DNA from: Paenibacillus polymyxa
Lineage (GTDB): Bacteria > Bacillota > Bacilli > Paenibacillales > Paenibacillaceae
Reading direction: 5' to 3'
NCBI RefSeq assembly: GCF_001719045.1
Contig: NZ_CP015423.1
Span: 2,316,001-2,380,000 of the forward strand
Length of the DNA stretch: 64,000 bases
Part shown: positions 9,713 to 16,792 of the stretch, piece by piece
How the letters are laid out: every line of letters begins with the position of its first letter
Numbering within the stretch: the stretch's first letter is position 1
Position numbers and translations under genes: made by a program
Notes under the pieces: generated by a model
What the model was told of the DNA's origin: nothing
Database searches by the model: none
What the model saw: only the letters and a program-made list of their open reading frames with translations

Positions 9713-9868
9713 TTACCTTAATAACTCCTCCCGCTTGCAGGTTTGACTCTGTATCAGTCATGAGTTACTGCAAGCATAATATTACCCCGCTTACGCTGCA
9801 TAAAAACAGCTCATAACGGCAACAATGTTAGATATCCTTCACCTACTGCAGAAGTGGAGGTTGAGATA

Positions 9869-9916
9869 AGGGGCTTTTTCCGCCGGTTATGCAACCTGAG
9901 GCGCGAAGAAGCCCTT
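9869..9916 (-). other. Multi-segment hairpin upstream of fabZ
   Basis: Nested pairing is visible: AAGGGCTT with AAGCCCCTT, then GCGCC with GGCG, then GGTT with AACC around GCAT. It lies about 160 nt upstream of the fabZ start. No T tract follows on the minus strand, so it may be a leader structure rather than a terminator. I recognise no known riboswitch class. Confidence 0.4.
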
Positions 9917-10072
9917 TTGCCCGTGCTTGGTTTTACCCCGCAGTGTTATAAACTTCCCCATCATTATACAGTTAACAGATGCAAAAAGAAAATTACGCGG
10001 AAGTACCATATTGGGTGCTCCGATTATGGGGTGAAGCGGAGATTCAATTGAGCAAAGGGGGAGGGGCTGCAC

Positions 10073-10189
10073 GATTTATTTGATCTTCCGATCGCTGTTG
10101 CCCCTAAATTTTCTCATTTTATAAAACCTGCAAGGTTAAAATTTAGGGGCAAAGGCGAACGCTATCGCTTCTCCAGATTCAAATAAATC
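10073..10189 (+). repeat. Covarying hairpin element, copy A
   Basis: The outer arms GATTTATTTGATCT (10073-10086) and AGATTCAAATAAATC pair. The inner arms TTGCCCCTAAATTTT (10098-10112) and AAAATTTAGGGGCAA (10138-10152) pair perfectly. Between them are the single-copy motifs GATCGCTG and GGCGAACGCT. It is homologous to copy B, which is inverted. Confidence 0.85.
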
Positions 10190-10338
10190 CCTCCGCCGAG
10201 TTACTTTTGGCTCAAAAGGAAGCCTCGCTTCAATAATACTCGCTTGCCGTGAAGGGCAGAGAAAACCGAAGGCCTCTGTGATGGCCTTCATTGGCCACAA
10301 TCCATGCGTGCTACGCTGGAGGCCCCTCCCTTAAAAGC

Positions 10339-10377
10339 ATAACAAAACCCTGCGCCACTGGCACAGGGTTTTGTTAT
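10339..10377 (-). terminator. Strong, probably bidirectional terminator
   Basis: ATAACAAAACCCTG (10339-10352) and CAGGGTTTTGTTAT (10364-10377) form a 14 bp perfect stem. It lies about 230 nt past the EpuA-like gene, between the two hairpin elements, and is the likely end of the mbl-flhO-flhP transcript. Confidence 0.7.
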
Positions 10378-10445
10378 ATACTACCCGCACAAATTGCTGG
10401 TGGTTTATTTTAATAAAAGTGGCCCTGATGGCGGGTAGCAGCGGA

Positions 10446-10567
10446 GCGAAGGATTTGAATCTGGAGAAGCGCGAGCGTTCGCCTTTGCAACGGGATTTTT
10501 ACATCTGAATAATTTATAAAATAAGAAAATCCCGCTGCAACAGCGATCGTAAGATCAAATCATTCGC
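10446..10567 (-). repeat. Covarying hairpin element, copy B (inverted)
   Basis: Read on the minus strand, it matches copy A in its flanks (TTGATCTTaCGATCGCTGTTGC, CAAAGGCGAACGCT, CGCTTCTCCAGATTCAAAT). The inner stem differs: TTGCAGCGGGATTTT pairs with AAAATCCCGTTGCAA, one G-U pair included. The outer stem is lengthened by GCGAA/TTCGC. Confidence 0.85.
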
Positions 10568-10604
10568 GGAGCGACTTTTCCCGCCCCCACTCATTTAAAG
10601 TAAA

Positions 10605-10817
10605 CTAAGGCGCAAATATAAGATCAATGACATGCTGCCAGGTTTTCCACTCGAACACGCCTGACAACCCTTGCTTACCTACAATTACATATCCTGCAAT
10701 TAAGCCGCCTAACAGCGATAACAAGAGCAGCAACGGAACTATGAAATAACGAGCAGTACGCCAGCGGGACTTCGTCTTTTCAGGCACCGGACGGGAATCA
10801 GATTGTTCTTCTTTCAT
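10605..10817 (-). CDS. EpuA-like small membrane protein (annotated elsewhere as RNA polymerase beta-associated)
   Basis: A 70-residue protein with a charged N-terminus (about 22 residues), one membrane segment (YFIVPLLLLLSLLGGLIAGYVIVG) and a short outside tail containing VFEWKTWQHVIDLIF. The TWQH-[IL] tail and the position after flhP match the EpuA family (B. subtilis YwzB-like context); the real function is not established. The ATG at 10817 is chosen because TAAGGA lies 7-8 nt upstream; the upstream in-frame TTG at 10823 would abut the ribosome site. The gap to flhP is only about 10 nt, so it is cotranscribed with the flagellar genes. Confidence 0.75.
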   Translation of the reverse strand: MKEEQSDSRPVPEKTKSRWRTARYFIVPLLLLLSLLGGLIAGYVIVGKQGLSGVFEWKTWQHVIDLIFAP

Positions 10818-10827
10818 CACCAAATCC

Positions 10828-11655
10828 TTAAGCCCTCAGATTGTTGGCCAGGTTCATCATCGTATCGCTAGAAGTTAGTGCCCGTGCCGCCATTTGATAC
10901 ATCCGCTGAACTTGCATCATATCCGTCATTTCGCCCGCTAAATCCACATTAGATTCCTCAAGATAACCGGAACGCACAGATACGTCCGCTGGAACAGCAC
11001 CTGCCACACCTGCTGCTCCGAATACATTTGCCTCTGTTACACCATTCAACAACACGAATAGGTTATCATCCCGCTGTTCCAGTCCCTCTGGACGCTGTAC
11101 ATCCATTAGCTTGATTCTCTGACCAACCGTCGGATTCCCAATTCCATTAGCACGAATCAGCAATTCGCCATCCGAGTTAATAGCCACCTTGGAACCCGCT
11201 GGAGCAGTCACAGGAACATCATTGTTATCCAGCACGGAGTAACCTTCAGCAGTGGTCAACATCATCGTCGCACTATCATTTGGATCAGGAACAAAATGAA
11301 AGCTACCGTCACGGGTCCAAGCTTTTTGCCCATTCCCCTGGACTTCAAACATGGCATTACCTTGAATCGCCAGATCGGTAGGAAGTCCCGTCTCCTTGAG
11401 CGGACCTTGCTCCATATTTTTCATGATTGCGGCCGTTTTAACTCCGTAGCCCAAATTATAGCCGAGCGGCATGGCTCGTCCATTTTGGAGATACGTTGAA
11501 GGCTGTTGCTGCACATTGGCCAATACATCTTCAAAGGAACCCTGTTTACTCTTATAACCAACTGTATTGATATTAGCAATATTATCGGCAATTAAATCCA
11601 AACGCTGCTGCACACTGGCCATAGATACCATTGCGCCAATCATGGAGTTGTTCAT
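10828..11655 (-). CDS. flhP: Flagellar hook-basal body protein FlhP (FlgG-like)
   Basis: A rod or hook component of the FlgG/FlgE family exported by the flagellar type III system. About 275 residues. The N-terminal rod motif is NSMIGAMVSMASVQQRLDLI followed by ADNIANINTVGYKSK, and the C-terminal heptad-rich helix ends QRMYQMAARALTSSDTMMNLANNLRA, as in the family. The ATG at 11655 has AGGGGG with 6 nt spacing; a GTG one codon earlier is too close. It lies 11-14 nt after flhO; the mbl-flhO-flhP order is that of B. subtilis. Confidence 0.9.
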   Translation of the reverse strand: MNNSMIGAMVSMASVQQRLDLIADNIANINTVGYKSKQGSFEDVLANVQQQPSTYLQNGRAMPLGYNLGYGVKTAAIMKNMEQGPLKETGLPTDLAIQGNAMFEVQGNGQKAWTRDGSFHFVPDPNDSATMMLTTAEGYSVLDNNDVPVTAPAGSKVAINSDGELLIRANGIGNPTVGQRIKLMDVQRPEGLEQRDDNLFVLLNGVTEANVFGAAGVAGAVPADVSVRSGYLEESNVDLAGEMTDMMQVQRMYQMAARALTSSDTMMNLANNLRA

Positions 11656-11668
11656 CACTTACCCCCTG

Positions 11669-12553
11669 TTATACACGGCCTACTTCATTAACGGCCTTGT
11701 CCAAGCTTTTATCATAAAATTGAATTACCTTCTGATTCGCCTCATACGCTCTCAACGCAGCCATCATATCCACCATCGACTGTGAAGCATCTACATTAGA
11801 TACCTCCAGATAACCTTGACGAACGGATACAGCGTCATTAGCGGTCATCATTCTAGCTGTAGCACCGTCCGTATCATTCAGGCGGAAATTTCCATTGCCC
11901 TCACGAACGAGCTGGTACGGACGATCAATGACACTAATACCGAGCGTCTTCCCTAACGTCTGGTTGGACTGGCTATCTACCAATTCGCCCCGCTCATTTA
12001 CTTTAAGCGCTGAGACAGCCCCCGTCAATTGAATTGGCTTTCCATTCGTATCCAGCACCGCTGAGCCAGTCGATGAAAGCAATGCTCCTGCTCCATTTAC
12101 TTGAAAATGTCCATCACGTGTATAACGAACGTTACCATTACTGTCCCGCACCGTAAAAAACGCTTCTGGACGGTAGGTGACTTCACCGTTAGCATTGATG
12201 AATTTCCCTGCCTGATCAAAAGCCATAGGTTGACCAGTAGCTGGGTCGTTCACATTAATATTGGACTGTATCGCGAAATCCGTCGCTTGTCCACTGTCCT
12301 TTAATGCTCCCTGAATGTAAGGGGAGAGGCTTTCCTCAGCAAAAACGCCAGTATTGAGCTTGCCGACCGTACGGTCCGGGTTATCAGGGTTACCACCCGT
12401 CATGGAAATAAGCATCTCGGGGAAAGAACGCTGAACACTGTTCTCCTGTTTGTATCCCGTCGTATTCATATTAGCAATATTTTGCGTCACGGTGTCATGG
12501 CGTCGTTGTTGTGTCATCAATCCGGCGGCCGCAGTATATAAACCTCTCAACAT
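11669..12553 (-). CDS. flhO: Flagellar hook-basal body protein FlhO (FlgG-like)
   Basis: A paralogue of FlhP, 294 residues. The N-terminus is MLRGLYTAAAGLMTQQRRHD followed by TVTQNIANMNTTGYK, the typical rod-protein start, and the C-terminus has YLEVSNVDASQSMVDMMAAL and a coiled-coil tail ending at AVNEVGRV. The middle carries the FlgG-type beta domain (FFTVRDSNGNVRYTRDGHFQ). An SD of GGGGTG stands 8 nt before the ATG. It sits between mbl and flhP, coupling shape-determination and flagellar genes on one strand. Confidence 0.9.
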   Translation of the reverse strand: MLRGLYTAAAGLMTQQRRHDTVTQNIANMNTTGYKQENSVQRSFPEMLISMTGGNPDNPDRTVGKLNTGVFAEESLSPYIQGALKDSGQATDFAIQSNINVNDPATGQPMAFDQAGKFINANGEVTYRPEAFFTVRDSNGNVRYTRDGHFQVNGAGALLSSTGSAVLDTNGKPIQLTGAVSALKVNERGELVDSQSNQTLGKTLGISVIDRPYQLVREGNGNFRLNDTDGATARMMTANDAVSVRQGYLEVSNVDASQSMVDMMAALRAYEANQKVIQFYDKSLDKAVNEVGRV

Positions 12554-12657
12554 GTATGGTGCACCCCAATCCTATACTCTGCTAAAATCATATGCTCGCG
12601 CGGAGGCAGGCAACCTGTCTGACCGCACACGAGTCTCTTATAGTCACTATCGGCAGA

Positions 12658-13656
12658 TTAGAACTTTTTCTTAACCACATGATCCAAATTATCCAGCATA
12701 ATTCCTGTACCTTTAACGACACAATGCATCGGATCTTCGGCGACCAGTACCGGAACACGCAACTCTTCAGCAAGCAGCTCGTCCAATCCGCTAAGCAAGG
12801 CACCGCCACCAGTCAAAATAACACCACGGTCAATAATATCAGCTGACAGTTCCGGTGGGGTCTGCTCCAATACAAACTTGGCCGCAGCAACAATCGCCGA
12901 CACAGGATCTCTAAGCGCATCCTGCACTTCATCCGCAGAAATACTTAACGTTTTGGGCAATCCGGATACCATATCCCGTCCACGGATGTCCATTTCTGCA
13001 CGCCGTCCGCTCGGATGCACGGTTCCGATAGCAATCTTGATATCCTCAGCCGTACGTTCCCCGATCAAAAGCTTGTACTTCGTTTTTACATATTTCATGA
13101 TGGCTGTATCAAATTTGTCCCCTGCCATTTTAATGGAAGAAGCTGTTACGACATCCCCCATAGAGAGGACTGCAACGTCAGTCGTTCCGCCACCAATATC
13201 CACTACCATGTTGCCACTAGGCTCAAAAATATCCATTCCTGCCCCGATGGCAGCCGCTTTTGGTTCTTCCTCCAAAAATACTTCCTTGGCCCCGCTACGC
13301 TCCGCCGCTTCACGAATCGCTTTTTGCTCCACTGAGGTAATGTTCGTCGGCGCACAAATTAGAATACGAGGGTGGCTGTACCAGCTTTTTCCCCCTACCC
13401 GATTGATAAAATATTTTAACATCGCTTCTGTTACTTCAAAATCGGCGATGACACCATCACGTAATGGACGGATGGCTATGATATTACCAGGAGTACGTCC
13501 CACCATACGGCGCGCTTCCTCTCCGACAGCCAGAACTCTTTTTGTATCGCTTTCTATCGCGACAACGGAAGGTTCGTCAAGAACAACCCCCTTCCCTTTG
13601 ACGTGGATAAGCACGTTGGCCGTACCGAGGTCGATACCGATATCATTACTGAACAT
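12658..13656 (-). CDS. mbl: MreB-family actin homologue Mbl
   Basis: A bacterial actin that guides the lateral cell-wall machinery. 332 residues with the actin ATPase pattern: DIGLGTANVLIHVKGKGVVL-like phosphate 1 motif at the N-terminus (here FSNDIGIDLGTANVLIHVKG), NMVVDIGGGTTDVAVLS near 157, and ILTGGGALLSGLDELLAEEL near 285. Location immediately after spoIIID and before flhO identifies it as Mbl rather than MreB. The ATG has GGGGGCC 8 nt upstream. No terminator separates it from flhO, so cotranscription is likely. Confidence 0.92.
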   Translation of the reverse strand: MFSNDIGIDLGTANVLIHVKGKGVVLDEPSVVAIESDTKRVLAVGEEARRMVGRTPGNIIAIRPLRDGVIADFEVTEAMLKYFINRVGGKSWYSHPRILICAPTNITSVEQKAIREAAERSGAKEVFLEEEPKAAAIGAGMDIFEPSGNMVVDIGGGTTDVAVLSMGDVVTASSIKMAGDKFDTAIMKYVKTKYKLLIGERTAEDIKIAIGTVHPSGRRAEMDIRGRDMVSGLPKTLSISADEVQDALRDPVSAIVAAAKFVLEQTPPELSADIIDRGVILTGGGALLSGLDELLAEELRVPVLVAEDPMHCVVKGTGIMLDNLDHVVKKKF

Positions 13657-13826
13657 ATTAAAAAGGCCCCCAAAGTGATATTTTAAAAGCTAAGATTCGA
13701 CAAGAAGCGGCAAATATATGTATAAACCTACGGTTACATGTCATTTTTCGTCTTGTACCATCTTTTAACATATCATACTTCAGGGGGTTGATTCAATGGC
13801 TTTGCCAGCCAATTCAGTATATATTT

Positions 13827-14114
13827 TTAGGACTTGCCGGAAACGAGGATCTCCCTTCGTTTACCACTCGTTTTTTTGTACTTAATTTTCGTCGCTTCTC
13901 CTCCCCTCAGATGGCGGATGGATTTATGGTATTCGAGAATGTGCTTCACCTGATCGGCAAGATCCGGGTTGATTTCAGGCAGCCGTTCGGTCAGATCTTT
14001 ATGCACCGTGCTCTTGGAGACACCAAATTCCTTGGCAATCGTACGGACCGTATTCCTTGTTTCCACGATACAGCGACCGATTTTGATGGTCCGTTCCTTG
14101 ATGTAATCGTGCAC
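13827..14114 (-). CDS. spoIIID: Sporulation transcriptional regulator SpoIIID
   Basis: A mother-cell DNA-binding protein that modulates the sigma-E regulon. The 95-residue product matches SpoIIID closely in length and sequence character, with the helix-turn-helix VRTIAKEFGVSKSTVHKDL at about residues 23-41 and a basic C-terminal tail (KIKYKKTSGKRREI) used in minor-groove contact. The start is GTG at 14114 with GGGAGG upstream. A sigma-E type promoter lies at 14148-14175, consistent with mother-cell expression. mbl follows after about 170 bp. Confidence 0.95.
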   Translation of the reverse strand: MHDYIKERTIKIGRCIVETRNTVRTIAKEFGVSKSTVHKDLTERLPEINPDLADQVKHILEYHKSIRHLRGGEATKIKYKKTSGKRREILVSGKS

Positions 14115-14147
14115 GCTCCCGCCTCCCTACTGTGGATAGTTTGGTAC

Positions 14148-14175
14148 ATTATATGAGGAGCGTGCCTATATATTC
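14148..14175 (-). promoter_or_regulatory. Sigma-E type promoter of spoIIID
   Basis: On the minus strand GAATATA (14175-14169) is followed after 13 nt by CATATAAT (14155-14148). The sigma-E consensus is KMATATT, about 14 nt, CATACAMT. The start of transcription would fall roughly 25-30 nt before the GTG of spoIIID. Confidence 0.65.
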
Positions 14176-14315
14176 GCGGTTTGGCGGGAAGACATGCTTC
14201 GGAAGGCCTATTTATTTGGCAAAAGCAGCTTATGTTTACCTTATGCACAAAAACTACACAAGAAAAAAGCAGGGAATATGGATTCCCCGCTTTGCATGCA
14301 AAGCCATGACCAAAT

Positions 14316-15056
14316 TTATTTTTTAGGAAGCAGACCTGCTGGATTCACCGGCTTGTCATCCTGATACACTTCAAAATGCAGATGTGTTTTCAAATCCTTT
14401 TCAAGCTCGTTACGACCCGCTGAAGCAATCACATCGTTTTGTTTCACTTGATCGCCTTCTTTTACTTTCAGATCACTCAAGCTTTGGTACACCGTTTTGA
14501 GATTATTATCATGCGTGATTTCTACGACATTACCTACCAGCGGATGTTGTTCTACACGAGATACTTTGCCACTCAGGGCGGCTCTCACTTCAAACGCCTG
14601 ATCGTCGGCCCGGGAAAGATCAATTCCAGTGTTAGCGGTAAATGTTTTATCGTACTCTACCATAGCTGCCGCCTGCTCATCAGCTGTTGCGTTCTCATCA
14701 AAGAACGGCTTTACGACTTGTACTGCGCCAGCATCTGTCACTGGCCATGCGATATTTTCCGACTGGGCAACTACTTCCACGCTTTCTGGCTGTTGTCCGT
14801 TAACATCGGTATTCACTGCACTTGTGCTTTGTACCGATGGACTAGCTGGGTCAGGTTTGAAAGACTTCTGGCTGGCATCCTGATAGACCCACACTAAGGT
14901 TAGTATAATGGCTGCTGCGGCAATGTAGGCTGCCGGGTATGCCCACCTTTTGGACAACAGCTTTTTCCACGAAGACGGCCGTGAAGCTCTTCCACCCTGA
15001 AAGGTTTTGGGTGTTTCTTCATGGTTTTGGTTCTGGTTTTTATTTTGTTCATTCAT
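14316..15056 (-). CDS. spoIIQ: Forespore engulfment/channel protein SpoIIQ with degenerate M23 domain
   Basis: SpoIIQ is made in the forespore, spans its membrane and pairs with SpoIIIAH to form the engulfment channel. 246 residues: Asn/Gln-rich cytoplasmic start, a membrane segment (AYIAAAAIILTLVWVY, about 40-55), a linker, and an LytM/M23 domain in the C-terminal half. The HLHFEVYQDDKPVNPAGLL motif is present, but the first zinc-ligand site reads NTGIDLS where active peptidases have HxGID, so hydrolase activity is doubtful. A sigma-F type promoter precedes it. It lies between spoIID and spoIIID as in B. subtilis. Confidence 0.92.
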   Translation of the reverse strand: MNEQNKNQNQNHEETPKTFQGGRASRPSSWKKLLSKRWAYPAAYIAAAAIILTLVWVYQDASQKSFKPDPASPSVQSTSAVNTDVNGQQPESVEVVAQSENIAWPVTDAGAVQVVKPFFDENATADEQAAAMVEYDKTFTANTGIDLSRADDQAFEVRAALSGKVSRVEQHPLVGNVVEITHDNNLKTVYQSLSDLKVKEGDQVKQNDVIASAGRNELEKDLKTHLHFEVYQDDKPVNPAGLLPKK

Positions 15057-15076
15057 TTGCTCATCACCTCAGTAAC

Positions 15077-15105
15077 CAGTGTTACCGGGTGCAACTCTTT
15101 TATAC
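15077..15105 (-). promoter_or_regulatory. Sigma-F type promoter of spoIIQ
   Basis: On the minus strand GTATA (15105-15101) and GGTAACACTG (15086-15077) are separated by 14 nt. They fit the sigma-F pattern GywTA / GgnrAnAnTw except for the last base. The spacing equals that before spoIIR in this window. Confidence 0.65.
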
Positions 15106-15126
15106 TTCAAAGTTTCGAAATATTTA

Positions 15127-16566
15127 CTAACTTAGAATACGAGAGGCTTGCGCAAAAGAAATGCCAGTATAATAGTGAAGGAGAATTTGAGTGGCAGTAT
15201 GACCTTCCTTGGCCATTCCATTGGCTCCCCACTGACTCATACCAACACCATGACCATAACCATAGGTTGTTATAGCAATCCGATCCCCTTCAGCCTTCCA
15301 CGTAAACTCAGCCGAACGTAACCCCAGTTTGTTACGGATTTCCGGCCCTGTAAAGATTGAGCCACCAACCTCAATCTTCTTGATGCGATGTCCTTCCGTC
15401 TTGGAGAGTATACGAATCTCTGGCATACTTCCTCCTCCAGTAGAGGCGGCAATTGCAGTACGACTCAATCCCAATCTATCGAACACACTCTGACGGCTCA
15501 GTGTGACGGTATCTGTATAACGCGGGGCCAACTGCTTGTCCCATGGACTTGACACACTTCGTAAATAGGGTACTGGCTTCGCCCATACATCCTCTGAATT
15601 TTCGGTATAGCCGTTGCTAGTAGAAAAAAAAGAAGCGGTAATGGGCTTACCCTCATATACCATGATGGTATCCTTGGTGTCTCGTACAGCCTGCTGAATT
15701 TTAGCCAGCTCTGCGGATTTACCAGAACGCCCCCATTCTCTAGTAAGTTTAGCTTTGGAGATATAAGCCTGATGTTTAACAGTATCCGTCACATCTGCTC
15801 CCGCCGGGGCACCGCTAGTGTCATCAGCCAGCAAACGTCGGGCAATAAAGGTACGCGCGGCAATAGCCTGTGCTTTTAGTGCCTCGCCCTCGAAGCTGGG
15901 CGGCATTTCGGCGGCTACTACGCCGACAATGTATTGCTCCAGCGGTAACGTCTCCGTGCGACCGGTAGACGTGACGTACACGCGCACGTCCGGCTCTGCC
16001 GCCACCGGCACGCTGCGCGCTGGAGCAGCCGGCACCGCCGGTATCGGCGGGACGCCCGGCAAGCGCGTGACGGGCGTCTCGCCCTTTGCCGTCACGCTAG
16101 GCGCAGCTGCTGCTGCCGTGCGACTGCTCGGCGGCAACGGCTGCACCGTCTGGCGAGGCCACGCCATTAGCGCGGGCACAGCCATGGCAAGCACCAGCAC
16201 CCCTGCCATGGCAGCGAATGGCAGCCATGGGCGTCTGCTGCCCCAGCGCGGGGTACGCCCGGCGGATGGACGCAGGTGCGGCAGCGTCACTTGCAGCGGG
16301 GTTGCAGCGCGTGTGTCACGGGCCGCTGCTCCAGCGATAGGCAGAGCCGTTTCAACGGAGTTCACAGCGGAAGGCATGGCTGTTGTACGCCGATTGGGCT
16401 TGACGCCAGTCGGCAATGTACCTCTTGTGTCCGGCTGCTGTTGCATAAGCTTATTTTTCTGTAACGAAGTAGCTATAGAGCCAGAGCGTTCCTCCGCAAG
16501 TGAAGCCTGGCAATGTTCCTTAGGATGATGAATGGGTATACGGATGCGAACCTGTGAATCTTTCAT
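15127..16566 (-). CDS. spoIID: Stage II sporulation protein D, long N-terminal form
   Basis: SpoIID is a peptidoglycan lytic enzyme that drives engulfment from the mother-cell side. The conserved domain runs from about residue 195 (VYVTSTGRTETLPLEQYIVGVVAAEMPPSFEGEALKAQAIAART region) to the C-terminal GYGHGVGMSQWGANGMAKEG near 445. The catalytic Glu is in AAEMP. At 479 residues it is longer than B. subtilis SpoIID (343): about 115 residues precede the membrane segment (FAAMAGVLVLAMAVPALMAW), and a Pro/Ala-rich linker follows. The linker and N-terminus (about 15.9-16.4 kb) are much more GC-rich than the rest. SD GGAGG stands before the ATG. I could not assign a clear sigma-E promoter. Confidence 0.9.
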   Translation of the reverse strand: MKDSQVRIRIPIHHPKEHCQASLAEERSGSIATSLQKNKLMQQQPDTRGTLPTGVKPNRRTTAMPSAVNSVETALPIAGAAARDTRAATPLQVTLPHLRPSAGRTPRWGSRRPWLPFAAMAGVLVLAMAVPALMAWPRQTVQPLPPSSRTAAAAAPSVTAKGETPVTRLPGVPPIPAVPAAPARSVPVAAEPDVRVYVTSTGRTETLPLEQYIVGVVAAEMPPSFEGEALKAQAIAARTFIARRLLADDTSGAPAGADVTDTVKHQAYISKAKLTREWGRSGKSAELAKIQQAVRDTKDTIMVYEGKPITASFFSTSNGYTENSEDVWAKPVPYLRSVSSPWDKQLAPRYTDTVTLSRQSVFDRLGLSRTAIAASTGGGSMPEIRILSKTEGHRIKKIEVGGSIFTGPEIRNKLGLRSAEFTWKAEGDRIAITTYGYGHGVGMSQWGANGMAKEGHTATQILLHYYTGISFAQASRILS

Positions 16567-16711
16567 AGGCTGAAACCTCCATCAAAGGGCTAAGTGTCCG
16601 GCTGGAAGTACAGATATACTCCAGCAGATATTTTCAATCATATGAAGTCGTCCACTTTGATAGAACCATTTTAAGAGAACTGAAAGAATGAAAAAGACTG
16701 GCTGCAAACAA

Positions 16712-16740
16712 CAAAAAACCAAGTCCTTTCGGACTTGGTT
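16712..16740 (-). terminator. Terminator after murA
   Basis: AACCAAGTCC (16717-16726) and GGACTTGGTT (16731-16740) form a 10 bp perfect stem with a 4 nt loop, followed on the minus strand by a T tract. It separates murA from spoIID. Confidence 0.9.
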
Positions 16741-16792
16741 CTTTATTGTACAAGAATATACTTATGCAACATGAAGCTACATACGTTAAGGC

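Larger units (their letters stand above)
9713..10604. other. 0.9 kb gene-free region rich in inverted repeats
   Basis: No convincing gene lies here; the two short overlapping frames at about 9.85-10.07 kb lie on opposite strands and have no ribosome sites. From left to right it contains an inverted repeat GCTTGCAG/CTGCAAGC (9733-9775), a structured hairpin at 9869-9916, element A (10073-10189), a GAAGGCC/GGCCTTC hairpin (10268-10289), a strong terminator (10339-10377), CTACCCGC/GCGGGTAG (10381-10436) and element B (10446-10567). Confidence 0.8.

Noticed and set aside
9854..10072. Two short overlapping open frames upstream of fabZ
   Set aside because: They lie on opposite strands across hairpin-rich DNA, without ribosome sites or protein-like composition.
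16600..16650. Sigma-E promoter candidates before spoIID (AAAATAT, GTATATCT, CATATGAT)
   Set aside because: No pair has both a good -35 and a good -10 at 13-14 nt spacing.
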